A DNA stretch of 64,000 bases, from the NCBI GenBank assembly GCA_036676415.1, contig JAKFCX010000021.1:124001-188000 (forward strand). The letters run 5' to 3'. Each line of letters starts with the position of its first letter. Position 1 is the first letter of the stretch. The DNA comes from JAEZDC01 sp036676415 (GTDB lineage Bacteria > Bacteroidota > Bacteroidia > Chitinophagales > Chitinophagaceae). Position numbers and translations under genes: made by a program. Shown piece after piece: positions 9,594-17,099 of this stretch. The notes below the pieces were generated by a model, which was given only the letters and a program-made list of their open reading frames with translations, was not told where the DNA came from and did no database searches.

Positions 9594-10043
9594 TTAGAGT
9601 CCGGCAGAAACGAAATGCGTTACATTATCACCAAGATTGATCAATTCACCCATTGCACTCCAGGAATTGGCACTGAGTGGTGGTGCAGACACATAACCGA
9701 TAGAATAACTAACACCAATCCTGTATTCGTTCTCTTTCAGACCAGTGAAAGTTTTACGTATCACATTTGGATTAGGCATGCTCATGTAATTACTCATGGC
9801 TTGTTTAGCTATCACCGTATCCCATATAACTGAAGTTGAATATGGATCACTGAACTGCTTATAAACAGCCAGCTTTACTTCTGCGGTAGCGCCGTTATAA
9901 TAAGGTTGAGTGTAATCTTGTGTAGGGACAATCCTGAATTCAACCGTTTTACTTACGACTGGTTGTGCAGGAGTGATAACTGGTTTGTCGTTACAAGATG
10001 CAATAGCAGTAATAATTCCAAGGCTGAGTAGCACTTTTTTCAT
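9594..10043 (-). CDS. Lipoprotein of unknown function
   Basis: A 149-residue protein with signal peptide and lipobox (IITAIASC, Cys17). The mature part is a single domain with a strand pattern (VEFRIVPTQDYTQPYYNG, then KLAVYKQF) that resembles small beta-sandwich lipoproteins of Bacteroidota. No enzyme motif is visible. It is monocistronic, with a likely terminator 22 bp after its end. Confidence 0.65.
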   Translation of the reverse strand: MKKVLLSLGIITAIASCNDKPVITPAQPVVSKTVEFRIVPTQDYTQPYYNGATAEVKLAVYKQFSDPYSTSVIWDTVIAKQAMSNYMSMPNPNVIRKTFTGLKENEYRIGVSYSIGYVSAPPLSANSWSAMGELINLGDNVTHFVSAGL

Positions 10044-10202
10044 TGATTAAGGGTTTTGAGCAAAGAAAGCAGAAGCGGCTGTTAAGGAAAAGTGAGAGTT
10101 TGATGGATGGTAATCATCTAATTCGTAGACGCTCAATACTTCAGCAATGTGAATATTGATCCTTCTTGGTATTTTAATACCATGAATTGATATTTACAAG
10201 CG

Positions 10203-10598
10203 TTACAATATTTCGAATAGAAATACGACTGTTACAAAAAAGGCAATAATACTTCCTATCAAATATAGAAGTACTAATGAAGTCAACCTCCTCTTTTGCT
10301 CCGCAATCTCAGACTCAAATAATTTGTTGTACTCTGCTATTTTGTTTCGATCATAGAATACAAAATAGTGCAAGCCCATAAATAGTATCGCCAAGGAATA
10401 AAAAACTATTTTATTAAATTCCAATATAAAATCCAGTGCAGGCCAAATCTTTAGACAGATGCAAAATAAAGTTAGAAGCTGAATAGAATGTACAATAAAT
10501 AACGTCAATACTACATTGTTCAAAGGTGTTTCAGCAGCATTCTTTTTATTAGAGAAATGATACAAACGATATATAAGATATTTATAAAACAATTTCAT
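10203..10598 (-). CDS. Small integral membrane protein of unknown function
   Basis: A 131-residue protein with three clear hydrophobic helices (about 27-50, 62-80 and 107-130), and a charged loop between the second and third (DRNKIAEYNKLFESEIAEQKRR). Not recognised. It lies next to the duplicated comM tail and may have come with the toxin-antitoxin insert or be native; the sequence does not decide this. Confidence 0.55.
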   Translation of the reverse strand: MKLFYKYLIYRLYHFSNKKNAAETPLNNVVLTLFIVHSIQLLTLFCICLKIWPALDFILEFNKIVFYSLAILFMGLHYFVFYDRNKIAEYNKLFESEIAEQKRRLTSLVLLYLIGSIIAFFVTVVFLFEIL

Positions 10599-10615
10599 TT
10601 AGATTAATTTTTATC

Positions 10616-10687
10616 CAGCCTAATTCTCTCTATCCAGACTTCTATACTGAATTGCTTCGGGTAAATGCTCAGTCTTAATATTATTCA
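10616..10687 (-). pseudogene. Duplicate of the comM 3' end
   Basis: The minus strand reads NIKTEHLPEAIQYRSLDREN and then a stop at 10620. This matches the last codons of the comM fragment 660 bp away (DIKTEHLAEAIQYRSLDREG). The DNA also aligns without gaps through the same stretch. It has no start and is a remnant or a recombination scar. It lies just past the 3' end of the toxin gene. Confidence 0.85.
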
Positions 10688-10694
10688 ACGGTGT

Positions 10695-11021
10695 TCAATA
10701 CTTCCTAGGTTTCTGTTTCGAATGCCTGAAGAACACCACTCTAATCTTATGTTTGAAAGGAATTATTTTGTAAACAATTCTAAATCGTTTTATTTCAAAA
10801 GCTCTGAAGTTGCCTCTGCTGTTATTTAACTTCCATTTATCTGGTGGGTAGAACTGAGGGTTGGCAACTGCCTTTTGTAAAGCTTGAGCAATATTCTTTA
10901 TTACCGATTCAGCTCCTTGCAATGAGAACTCACTTATGTATTCTACGGACTCTAAGAAAGCTTTTCTTGCTGACGCAGACCATTCTATGCTATAGCTTTT
11001 TTCTTTTTGTTGCTTAGCCAT
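10695..11021 (-). CDS. RelE/ParE-superfamily toxin
   Basis: A 108-residue basic protein with the small RelE/ParE fold pattern: two N-terminal helices (ARKAFLESVEYISEFS), then strands ending in FRAFEIKRFRIVYKI and a C-terminal IRVVFFRHSKQKP. Such toxins either cut mRNA on the ribosome (RelE) or poison gyrase (ParE); the sequence does not separate the two, but the Arg/His-rich C-terminal strand is typical of the family. It overlaps the antitoxin gene by 37 bp, with the antitoxin first, which is the usual order. It sits between two copies of the comM 3' end. Confidence 0.8.
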   Translation of the reverse strand: MAKQQKEKSYSIEWSASARKAFLESVEYISEFSLQGAESVIKNIAQALQKAVANPQFYPPDKWKLNNSRGNFRAFEIKRFRIVYKIIPFKHKIRVVFFRHSKQKPRKY

Positions 11022-11245
11022 TCGTGTATATCATTGAGAACTTCTGTGTGGGAATATGCTGTTTCAGATTCAGCAATTTCCAGTGCTTTATTATAATCTT
11101 TAATACTATAGCCTGTTTCCCGTTTGCATGACGCTTCTGCCATCACATTCACCAATTGAAAAAGGGCTTCCTGCTCTTCAAGAGAAAGTTTGTTGTATAA
11201 ATCCAGGAGCGATTCACTATTCTGCTTTGCCTTTTTCATATTCAT
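10985..11245 (-). CDS. Antitoxin of the RelE/ParE-type pair
   Basis: An 86-residue acidic-to-neutral helical protein, first gene of the pair. The N-terminal part (LLDLYNKLSLEEQEALFQLVNVMAEA) is a likely dimer helix; the C-terminal part (LNDIHEWLSNKKKKAIA) would wrap the toxin. DNA-binding family is not clear. The call rests mainly on its position before, and overlap with, the toxin gene. A second ATG two codons in (11239) is an equally likely start. Confidence 0.7.
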   Translation of the reverse strand: MNMKKAKQNSESLLDLYNKLSLEEQEALFQLVNVMAEASCKRETGYSIKDYNKALEIAESETAYSHTEVLNDIHEWLSNKKKKAIA

Positions 11246-11283
11246 AAAATTATTGACTTTTTGTTAAGGAAAAAAGATAATTT

Positions 11284-11775
11284 TCACCCAGCCCACCCCT
11301 CTCTATCCAAACTCCTGTACTGTATTGCTTCGGCTAAATGCTCTGTTTTAATATCATCACTGGCAGCAAGATCAGCAATGGTTCTGCTCACTTTTAAAAT
11401 TCTGTCATAAGCCCTTGCAGAAAGATTTAGTTTTTCCATGGCTCTTTTTAACAGGTTCTCTCCTGCTGTGCTGATGACGCAAATTTCTCTCAGCATCTTA
11501 GAACTCATTTGCGCATTGGCATGTACACCATCGTGGTTCTTGTATCGTTCAGCTTGTATCGCTCTTGCTTTGATCACACGTTCACGAATGGAAGATGATT
11601 GTTCTCCTTTGGTATTTGTATTGCTCAATTCAGAAAATGCAACGGGTGTGACTTCTACATGCAGGTCGATCCTGTCTAACAACGGACCAGATATTTTATT
11701 CAGATATTTCTGCACCGTTCCTGGTGGACAGGTACATTCTCTTTCAGGATGATTATAAAAACCACAAGGGCATGG
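11284..11775 (-). pseudogene. comM: Truncated comM (YifB-type Mg-chelatase-like ATPase), C-terminal third
   Basis: The frame keeps the cysteine cluster PCPCGFYNHPERECTCPPG, then KYLNKISGPLLDRIDLHVEV, which is the post-AAA+ sensor region, and the C-terminal helical Mg_chelatase_C domain (LNLSARAYDRILKVSRTIADL). ComM is a helicase that aids branch migration of incoming DNA in natural transformation and is usually about 510 residues. Here about 330 N-terminal residues, with the Walker A and B motifs, are missing. Homology ends abruptly at 11775, where an Asn of the usual NPCPCG is replaced by His and foreign DNA begins. An ATG-led 184-codon frame still exists, but its first 20 residues are not ComM. 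Confidence 0.9.
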
Positions 11776-11819
11776 ATGCGTGGGGAACCTGCGAAATTGA
11801 CATAATTGCCTCTTTACCA

Positions 11820-12212
11820 ATGTCAAAAGACTTCCCATTACAGGTATTAACTATTGGTGAGCACATTCGAGCACATAGAATTAAAAATAAACAATCGCAA
11901 GAAGAAGTTGCAAAGCAAATCAATGTCACAACAGATTCGATCACGGGTTGGGAATTAAATCGTTTCTCACCGCAGATTCAGTTTATGCCTTCTATTATTA
12001 AGTACTTGGGTTATTTACCCGTTCCGATAGATACCCAGTCCTTTGCTGGGAAAGTGCATGCACTACGAATCACTTTAGGAGTTAGTCAACGCAAATTGGG
12101 AAAAGTTTTAAATATTGATCCATCAACCATTGAGGGATGGGAAACCAATAAACATCGTCCTTCACCCAAGATGATCAAGAAAATTGATCAGTTATTTAAA
12201 AACACATTTTGA
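11820..12212 (+). CDS. Two-domain XRE-family helix-turn-helix regulator
   Basis: A 130-residue protein with two Cro/CI-type helix-turn-helix domains: one at about residues 10-45 (QSQEEVAKQINVTTDSITGWE) and one at about 80-120 (VSQRKLGKVLNIDPSTIEGWE). The link LGYLPVPID between them is typical of a Bacteroidota family of paired HTH proteins seen at mobile-element edges. The start at 11820 is 45 bp from the comM break; the longer frame from 11724 would run antisense through comM and is rejected. It is followed by a strong terminator. Target unknown; autoregulation is likely. Confidence 0.8.
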   Translation: MSKDFPLQVLTIGEHIRAHRIKNKQSQEEVAKQINVTTDSITGWELNRFSPQIQFMPSIIKYLGYLPVPIDTQSFAGKVHALRITLGVSQRKLGKVLNIDPSTIEGWETNKHRPSPKMIKKIDQLFKNTF

Positions 12213-12253
12213 AAATATGTATTTCCGATTCAATTTAATGAAGTTGGAAACCC

Positions 12254-12286
12254 AAGCTGCTGCCAGAGGTGGCAGCAGCTTCTTTT
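12254..12286 (+). terminator. Rho-independent terminator
   Basis: A perfect 12-bp stem (AAGCTGCTGCCA, loop GAGG, TGGCAGCAGCTT) followed by CTTTT, 42 bp after the XRE stop. It can also act on the convergent ssb transcript. A second hairpin (AAGGAGC GTTA GCTCC) lies at 12301-12320. Confidence 0.9.
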
Positions 12287-12334
12287 AGATTACTTGAACA
12301 TAAGGAGCGTTAGCTCCCTTATTGATTAGTAACA

Positions 12335-12718
12335 TCAGAATGGTAAATCCTCTATAGGCTCTCTTTGTTTAGCATTTGCGTTAGTCTTGTTTTCTGCATA
12401 ACTTCCCTCTTTCCCCTTCTGATAAATCTTAATGCTGTTGACATGGCACTTGAGGCTTGCCTGAGCTTCGCCTTGAAGATTGATGTACGCATTAACATAC
12501 AATCTGCCTGTAAGTTCAACCAGTGTTCCCTTTGTGAGTCGGTCTGCAATAGCCATACTGAGCCAATAGCTGCATTGGATGAATAATGCTACTTGTTTCC
12601 CCTCACTACTGCCTTTGGCTTTGTAGTAATCAATGGCAACAGTGAAATTCACTACTTGCCTTTCATCTTTGAGTTGTTGTACAACTGCATCCTTTGTAAT
12701 ACGCCCTACGATCATCAT
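12335..12718 (-). CDS. ssb: Single-stranded DNA-binding protein
   Basis: A 127-residue OB-fold SSB. The N-terminal part (IVGRITKDAVVQQL...VVNFTVAIDYY) and the aromatic core (FIQCSYW) match bacterial SSB, and it ends in the acidic tail EPIEDLPF, which docks partner proteins. The first ATG gives MMIVGRI, with the usual short N-terminus. It is shorter and more divergent than a typical housekeeping SSB and lies in accessory DNA, so it is more likely an element-borne copy, which may protect transferred single-stranded DNA. A 67-residue gene lies 34 bp upstream. Confidence 0.9.
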   Translation of the reverse strand: MMIVGRITKDAVVQQLKDERQVVNFTVAIDYYKAKGSSEGKQVALFIQCSYWLSMAIADRLTKGTLVELTGRLYVNAYINLQGEAQASLKCHVNSIKIYQKGKEGSYAENKTNANAKQREPIEDLPF

Positions 12719-12752
12719 AGTAATCCTATTTAGTGGTTAATGAATACGGTTA

Positions 12753-12956
12753 CTAAAACAACCCCAAATTGGTTGTCTTCACTTCATGGTGATTCCTTCC
12801 CTGGCTGTATCGTCTCACCAAGTGATACACAGTGATATCTTCATTGAGTGTAATTGCCCATGCAGATTGCAAGGACTTAGAACTATTCCATTTGCGTTTC
12901 CTCTGAATCTCATGAGAGAGTCGCATGAGTTTTGAAAGTCGAGTTACATGTTGCAT
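12753..12956 (-). CDS. Small basic protein, possibly element-borne
   Basis: A 67-residue protein (LSKLMRLSHEIQRKRKWNSSKSLQSAW). The KWNSSKSLQSAW core resembles small DNA-binding-like proteins in Chitinophagaceae mobile elements in which a Trp, a Ser/Lys pair and a following AW recur. I do not know the function. It precedes ssb by 34 bp on the same strand and may be co-transcribed. Confidence 0.55.
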   Translation of the reverse strand: MQHVTRLSKLMRLSHEIQRKRKWNSSKSLQSAWAITLNEDITVYHLVRRYSQGRNHHEVKTTNLGLF

Positions 12957-13008
12957 ACGAATAGTTTTTAGTGATCAAAAAAAGATGTGCAGGAAGTCCC
13001 GCTGATAA

Positions 13009-13163
13009 CCTCGTAGGCAACAGAAAGCGATAGTGAATGCCCATTTCCAAAAGGAAACGGAATAAATGAAAGCTTTTGAGCATGGAGTTGTGTTTATGCC
13101 GGAAGCTTTTGGAAAGCAAAGCGTATGGGTATGAGCGAAGCTACTTTTGCAAAAAGAGGAAAA
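13009..13163 (+). repeat. Element A: non-coding sequence homologous to element D at 57.6 kb
   Basis: No convincing gene lies from 12957 to 13248. This stretch is related to the reverse complement of 57553-57695: 15 bases match exactly (AGGAAACGGAATAAA, 13052-13066), then GTTTATGCCG at 13092-13101 and CTTTTGG at 13106-13112, at nearly identical spacing in both places. It contains a perfect hairpin TTTCCAAAAGGAAA (13044-13057) and many short A-rich and GCAAAGC words. The function is unknown; a structured RNA or an exchange site are possible. Confidence 0.6.
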
Positions 13164-13191
13164 GCGTTTAAAAATAAAAGTAACCTAGTAT

Positions 13192-13217
13192 AAAAACAAA
13201 GCCACTAAAAGTGGCTT
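13192..13217 (-). terminator. Rho-independent terminator of the DUF1566 operon
   Basis: Read on the minus strand: AAGCCACTTTTAGTGGCTT, a perfect 7-bp stem, then TGTTTTTA. It lies 32 bp after the stop of the DUF1566 gene. Confidence 0.8.
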
Positions 13218-13248
13218 GCGTTGAATTATACTTTCTAAAGAAATCTGA

Positions 13249-14154
13249 TTAAAATTTTCGGATAGCACGTACTGCAAGAAGCATATTCTTTTGCCTTAGG
13301 TTGACGTTGTAATAACTTGGACTAAAGTCATAGGCCCAGGCATTTGCATTGTTATATTGGGTGGAACTCCAATAGTAGAAAGAAGTAAATGGTTGTGATG
13401 CAGGAAAATTCGGAATACTGTTTTCCCGAAGTTTTAGAGTATTCATCTCTTCTCCTGATGGTAAATACCAATTTGTATAATTACCCCCTCGATAATCTCT
13501 ACACAGTTTTGCTGCGTAGGTTCCTGCATTGCCATACGTAGATATAATATTGTTCGTATTGGAAACACCGTTATTGCTGGTAGTACTTACAGAAGTTGCA
13601 AAGAGATTGCCTGGTGCCCACGGTATAGCTGAGCCTTGATCCATTTCAGCTGCTACTAAGCCATGAGCATAACTACTGTCAAAATCAAAGACGATACCAC
13701 CAGCATAGAGAAACCCAATGTCCATCGGTGTGGTAAGCATTATCTGGTTGCCATACGCCGTGCCTACACTATTGGTGGCAAACGCTCTGAAGTAATAAGT
13801 TTTCTTTGCCCATAGTCGAGGAAGTGGAATCACAATATTTGAGGGATAGGTACTTGAACTTACCAGTACACTGTCGGAAAGCGTAGGATTTGGAAAGCTT
13901 CCCCAACAAATGCCTTGCTGCGTGATTGAGGCATTTCCGGCATGTGTTGTACTTCCCGTAATAGTGTAGCTAAAACTATTGCTTTGCGTAGGCTGATTAG
14001 TTGTCACGGTTGGTAATATTGGTATTGAAACTGGAGGTGGAGGTGGAGGTGGATTCGGAATTGGAGTTGTCTCAGATGTCTTAGAACAACTCAAAACAAG
14101 AAACATTGGTATAAGCAATAGAAGTAACCATGAGTGCTTGGTGTATGTGTTCAT
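13249..14154 (-). CDS. Lipoprotein with fibronectin-like and DUF1566 (Lcl C-terminal) domains
   Basis: A 301-residue protein with signal peptide and lipobox (MFLVLSC, Cys23). A Pro-rich linker (eight Pro in a row region near 35) is followed by one fibronectin-like domain (about 50-145; GNASITQQGICWG, YYFRAFATNSVGTAYG) and a C-terminal DUF1566/Lcl domain (about 150-301) with the marks WYLPSGEEM, YWSSTQY and LLAVRAIRKF. DUF1566 proteins are exported and thought to bind surface ligands or act as adhesins; no enzyme role is known. It follows the HpaA-like lipoprotein gene by 35 bp on the same strand and ends in a clear terminator. Confidence 0.85.
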   Translation of the reverse strand: MNTYTKHSWLLLLLIPMFLVLSCSKTSETTPIPNPPPPPPPVSIPILPTVTTNQPTQSNSFSYTITGSTTHAGNASITQQGICWGSFPNPTLSDSVLVSSSTYPSNIVIPLPRLWAKKTYYFRAFATNSVGTAYGNQIMLTTPMDIGFLYAGGIVFDFDSSYAHGLVAAEMDQGSAIPWAPGNLFATSVSTTSNNGVSNTNNIISTYGNAGTYAAKLCRDYRGGNYTNWYLPSGEEMNTLKLRENSIPNFPASQPFTSFYYWSSTQYNNANAWAYDFSPSYYNVNLRQKNMLLAVRAIRKF

Positions 14155-14188
14155 GGGAATATGTTTAAGTATTTTTTATTGTGGTTTC

Positions 14189-14974
14189 TTACCCTTTTTT
14201 ATCAGCTTTCTTAGATTCTTCCGCTACTGATTTCATTTCTGCAACTTCAATATGCCTATTCGTAAGTTCAAAGGCGGCCTGATAATATTTCTGTAATGCC
14301 TGCACCAAGATGTTATACACCTGTGCATCTTGGAGATATTCATCATAGAGGGTTACATCATCAGTAGTCCAGTTTTGTGATCCAGTGTAAGAGAATGGAA
14401 TATTGTCCATATCAATATTCTTTGTCCAAAGCTTTTCACTATAAGAGGGTGATAGAGCCGTTAACACTAACTTACCCCCTATAGAGCCTCCACCAGAGTA
14501 TTTATAAGAATATTCGTAAAGACTTGCTCCAGTTACTAATATATTTCCCCAATTCTTTTTTGTAACTGTTTTGCTTTCACGCTGGCAATTCACTTTTACA
14601 TCAATTTCTACTTGCAGGACAAAATCTGAGTTCCGCTTATCATTAAACACCATTTTATCTTTTGAACTAAAGGGTCCTCGAATGGTGAAACCCTTTGCAG
14701 TTAGGAGTTCATTGAAATCATTATTCATGTTCTCTGCCATCTCCTTAAACGGAGAGACCCCATACTGTACTCCTGCAGCAACATATTGAGGACTGACAAG
14801 GGCAATTGTTACACCGGCAGAAGCAACTTTTTCTTGTCGTGGCGGAGTGTAATCGAAACTAGGAGCAATACGAGATACTTTGACTTCCGGTGCTGCCGCC
14901 GCAGGTTTTGCAGAAGAACAGCTTACATGGAATACATAGCCAACTAACAGAAGGATAACTAACAATACTTTCAT
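14189..14974 (-). CDS. Lipoprotein, tentatively HpaA-like
   Basis: A 261-residue protein. I start at 14974 (MKVLLVILLLVGYVFHVSC), which puts a lipobox Cys at 19; the longer frame adds eight residues before it. The mature part begins APSFDYTPP, then VTIALVSPQYV, a helix (MAENMNNDFNELLTAKGF) and DFVLQVEIDVKV, and ends with a helical TNRHIEVAEM. The order helix - 'KGF' - Asp-rich - strand of charged residues recalls the HpaA/LPP family of surface lipoproteins from Helicobacter, but I could not test the similarity. The role is unknown. It is first in a two-gene unit with the DUF1566 lipoprotein. Confidence 0.65.
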   Translation of the reverse strand: MKVLLVILLLVGYVFHVSCSSAKPAAAAPEVKVSRIAPSFDYTPPRQEKVASAGVTIALVSPQYVAAGVQYGVSPFKEMAENMNNDFNELLTAKGFTIRGPFSSKDKMVFNDKRNSDFVLQVEIDVKVNCQRESKTVTKKNWGNILVTGASLYEYSYKYSGGGSIGGKLVLTALSPSYSEKLWTKNIDMDNIPFSYTGSQNWTTDDVTLYDEYLQDAQVYNILVQALQKYYQAAFELTNRHIEVAEMKSVAEESKKADKKG

Positions 14975-15064
14975 TGTATAAGCTTTTGGTTCGATCAAAA
15001 ATACTAACTGTTGGTAGTTCTACCAACATTATTATTTGGCATTTCGTTGACCTTGTGTCCAGTA

Positions 15065-15295
15065 ATGAATAACAAGGATCAAAAGCGACTAAAGAAGCTG
15101 GGCATTCACCTAAAGGCGCTACGAAAGGAGAAAGGTTTAAGTATCCGGGAGCTAGCTTCGCGTTGTGATGTCGACTTTGGAAAAATTAGCAAGGTCGAAA
15201 ACAATAAGGCGAATCTTACTGTTACCACACTAATAGAGTTAGCCGAAGGATTAGAAGTTCACCCAAAAGATCTTTTGAATATAGATTTTGACTAA
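15065..15295 (+). CDS. Small XRE-family regulator
   Basis: A 76-residue single HTH protein. The Cro/CI motif is LSIRELASRCDVDFGKISKVE and is followed by NLTVTTLIELAEGLEVHPKDLL, the usual C-terminal helices of the SinR/Xre single-domain type. I start at 15065 (MNNKDQ); the longer frame begins in the divergent promoter. It lies between divergent lipoprotein genes and a convergent sigma factor gene and may regulate either. Confidence 0.85.
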   Translation: MNNKDQKRLKKLGIHLKALRKEKGLSIRELASRCDVDFGKISKVENNKANLTVTTLIELAEGLEVHPKDLLNIDFD

Positions 15296-15309
15296 TTGCC
15301 AAAGTCTCT

Positions 15310-15822
15310 TTATTTATCCTTATAATTTTCCATAATAAGAACAATGCCTCTTGCCTTTTGAGTTCTGACGGTAGTCTTTGCCAATCCAAGCTCTTTAGCG
15401 ATCTCGGGAGCTTTCTTCCCATCAATAAACATTTTTTTACAAATCAGTTTGCACTGAGGAGGTAAAGTCTCAATTGCTCGACTAAGGAGAGATAAGCATT
15501 CTGCTGCTATTAACGTTTCTTCATGACTCTGGGTAGTCAAGTTCATCTTCCAAAGTATGGTGTCCAAATGACCTGCATTCCTCTTCCTTTTGTTGATATA
15601 TTTGAGGGCCCCGTGTTTAGCAGAAACTAGCAAATATGATTTTAGATTATCAATTGAATCGAAATAACTCTTGCTACGCCAGGTGCTAAGAAAAGCATCA
15701 GAAGCAATCTCTTCTGCAACATACCGATCAATAATAATCTTATTAGCATAAATACAGATAAGAAGATAATATTCATTGAAAAAGAAATCAAATCCCGCTT
15801 CAATTCTTTGATTGAATAACAA
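15310..15822 (-). CDS. ECF-type RNA polymerase sigma factor
   Basis: A 170-residue sigma-70 family protein. Region 2 spans about residues 10-75 (YVAEEIASDAFLSTW, LKSYLLVSAKHGALKYINKRKR) and region 4 about 110-165 (IETLPPQCKLICKKM, KAPEIAKELGLAKTTVRTQKARG). No region 3, as in ECF factors. No anti-sigma gene is adjacent, which is unusual: Bacteroidota ECFs often sit before a FecR gene. The closest neighbours are an XRE gene (convergent) and a small gene of unknown type upstream. Confidence 0.9.
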   Translation of the reverse strand: MLFNQRIEAGFDFFFNEYYLLICIYANKIIIDRYVAEEIASDAFLSTWRSKSYFDSIDNLKSYLLVSAKHGALKYINKRKRNAGHLDTILWKMNLTTQSHEETLIAAECLSLLSRAIETLPPQCKLICKKMFIDGKKAPEIAKELGLAKTTVRTQKARGIVLIMENYKDK

Positions 15823-16010
15823 GAGATAGTCTGAACTACCTATTACTTTCCCTGGGTTGGTAATATGAGTATTAATAAAAATCTATTTACTTGCAAAATA
15901 GATATGTTAAGGACATCCTTTTGAGCAATTAAGTTTGCAATCGGTATTAATTATTATGCAATCGGAACACTAAAGTATCTACGCTGGCATGCCAGGGAAC
16001 ACTTTTTCTG

Positions 16011-16238
16011 TTAAGTCCTACTTATATGAGATTGAGGATTATTCATCATTATTCGCACCTCCATTTTTACAAGATATTTTCTGATGTGATACATTGGTAG
16101 TTGAAGACGATCTGATACCTTGTTTTCACTCAATCCCAATTGTGTGTATAGATACAAAATCTCAAAACCTTCTTCGGTTAACTGTTCCTTGGAAACTAAC
16201 TGCTTAAAATTGATAGTAAGGAGTTTTCTTTTTGTCAC
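16011..16238 (-). CDS. Small HTH-like protein of unknown function
   Basis: A 75-residue basic protein with a possible HTH in its middle (EEGFEILYLYTQLGLSENKVSDRL, then PMYHIRKYL). The pattern looks like a lone sigma-4 or LuxR-type recognition helix pair, but it is not assigned to a family. It sits 188 bp upstream of the sigma factor gene on the same strand and could be co-transcribed. Confidence 0.45.
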   Translation of the reverse strand: MTKRKLLTINFKQLVSKEQLTEEGFEILYLYTQLGLSENKVSDRLQLPMYHIRKYLVKMEVRIMMNNPQSHISRT

Positions 16239-16555
16239 TATACTTTTTTATAGAGCAAAAGACCGGAAACAAAAAAACATTCCCCTATCCTATGCGGAGT
16301 CAAAATTGTCCTATATGGATCATTTGAAAATATCTAGAAGATAAAAGTGCGCACTTGATTAAGGGAAGCTTTCAAAAATTGTACAAAGTCATATTCGTGT
16401 AAATTTCTTCTTACTCAATAGTACCAATAGGCTGGTTTGGCGTCTTAGTAAGAGTAAAACTATTGATTGCAATTTTCAGTCTCAAAATAGGCAGTAGGTA
16501 AGCTAAACAGTTTCACTTCTTTCTACTCCTCCAAGTAGAATTTTCTCATTTTCCG
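16239..16555 (+). other. Gene-free stretch; possible small RNA ending at the 16556 terminator
   Basis: No ORF of note on either strand. A hairpin TTCTAC..GTAGAA lies at about 16520-16539, and a strong plus-strand terminator follows at 16556. No plus-strand gene lies upstream within 900 bp. A non-coding RNA starting somewhere after 16240 would explain this; a promoter cannot be fixed by eye. Confidence 0.35.
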
Positions 16556-16582
16556 GGGGTTGTTTTTACAACCCCTTTTTTA
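16556..16582 (+). terminator. Strong orphan rho-independent terminator
   Basis: GGGGTTGT, loop TTTT, ACAACCCC, then TTTTTT: a perfect 8-bp stem with a U-run, on the plus strand. It stands 14 bp from the end of a minus-strand gene, which it cannot serve because no U-run follows on that strand. Confidence 0.85.
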
Positions 16583-16595
16583 TATCGAACTAATT

Positions 16596-16895
16596 TTATC
16601 CAATTAACTTTTGAATCTGACTTGCCCGTTCATAATCCCCTTTATTAATACTTTCGGTCAGAAGTGCACTAAGCTCTTCTTTTGTTCCAGCCCTCATAGA
16701 AGTCAGATCATTTTCCTGATACTTATATATTTTGCCGATATCTTCTATTCGCCCCATCAGAAGTTTACAACAGTATAAATAGTTATCCCTCTCTTCCGGT
16801 ACACCTGGATAAATATCATATACTTGGAACTCCAGTATAGAAACGTTAGTATGAATAACAATTTCACCAAGTTGATATTTATTGTACTTCCACAT
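16596..16895 (-). CDS. Hypothetical protein with a UVR-like C-terminus
   Basis: A 99-residue protein. The N-terminal half has strands (GEIVIHTNVSILEFQVYDIYPG); the last 26 residues (EELSALLTESINKGDYERAS) have the helix-loop-helix pattern of UVR motifs that bind partner proteins such as McsB or Clp. The start ATG overlaps the stop of the 59-codon gene upstream (TAATG), which suggests translational coupling. The role is unknown. Confidence 0.6.
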   Translation of the reverse strand: MWKYNKYQLGEIVIHTNVSILEFQVYDIYPGVPEERDNYLYCCKLLMGRIEDIGKIYKYQENDLTSMRAGTKEELSALLTESINKGDYERASQIQKLIG

Positions 16896-17074
16896 TACTT
16901 AAAGATACAAATTAATCTGCTTTTCCCTATAGCATCCTTTACATTCTTCGTTTGTATATCATCTCCATTGCCTTTGCATAGTGTGAGTGATTCATCATCT
17001 AAGGAAAGGATTCTTCTCCTAGTCATGAATGAATTTTTAATCCCAAAGAACTGGGTCAAAAGAAATTTTCTCAT
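16895..17074 (-). CDS. Small coupled ORF upstream of the UVR-like gene
   Basis: A 59-residue frame, MRKFLLTQFFGIKNSF followed by a basic, Ser-rich chain with two Cys (DESLTLCKGNG, SRLICIFK). Its TAA overlaps the next gene's ATG in TAATG. No homologue is recognised. The tight overlap is the main support; a second ATG at 17026 would give a 43-residue product. Confidence 0.4.
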   Translation of the reverse strand: MRKFLLTQFFGIKNSFMTRRRILSLDDESLTLCKGNGDDIQTKNVKDAIGKSRLICIFK

Positions 17075-17099
17075 GTCATAGCGAAGTCTTTTTTATCCT

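Noticed and set aside
11724..11819. Longer N-terminus of the XRE protein
   Set aside because: It reads antisense through the comM remnant; the HTH family starts near MSKDFPLQ.
12957..13248. tmRNA, RNase P RNA or 6S RNA at element A
   Set aside because: None of their conserved sequence signatures could be found.
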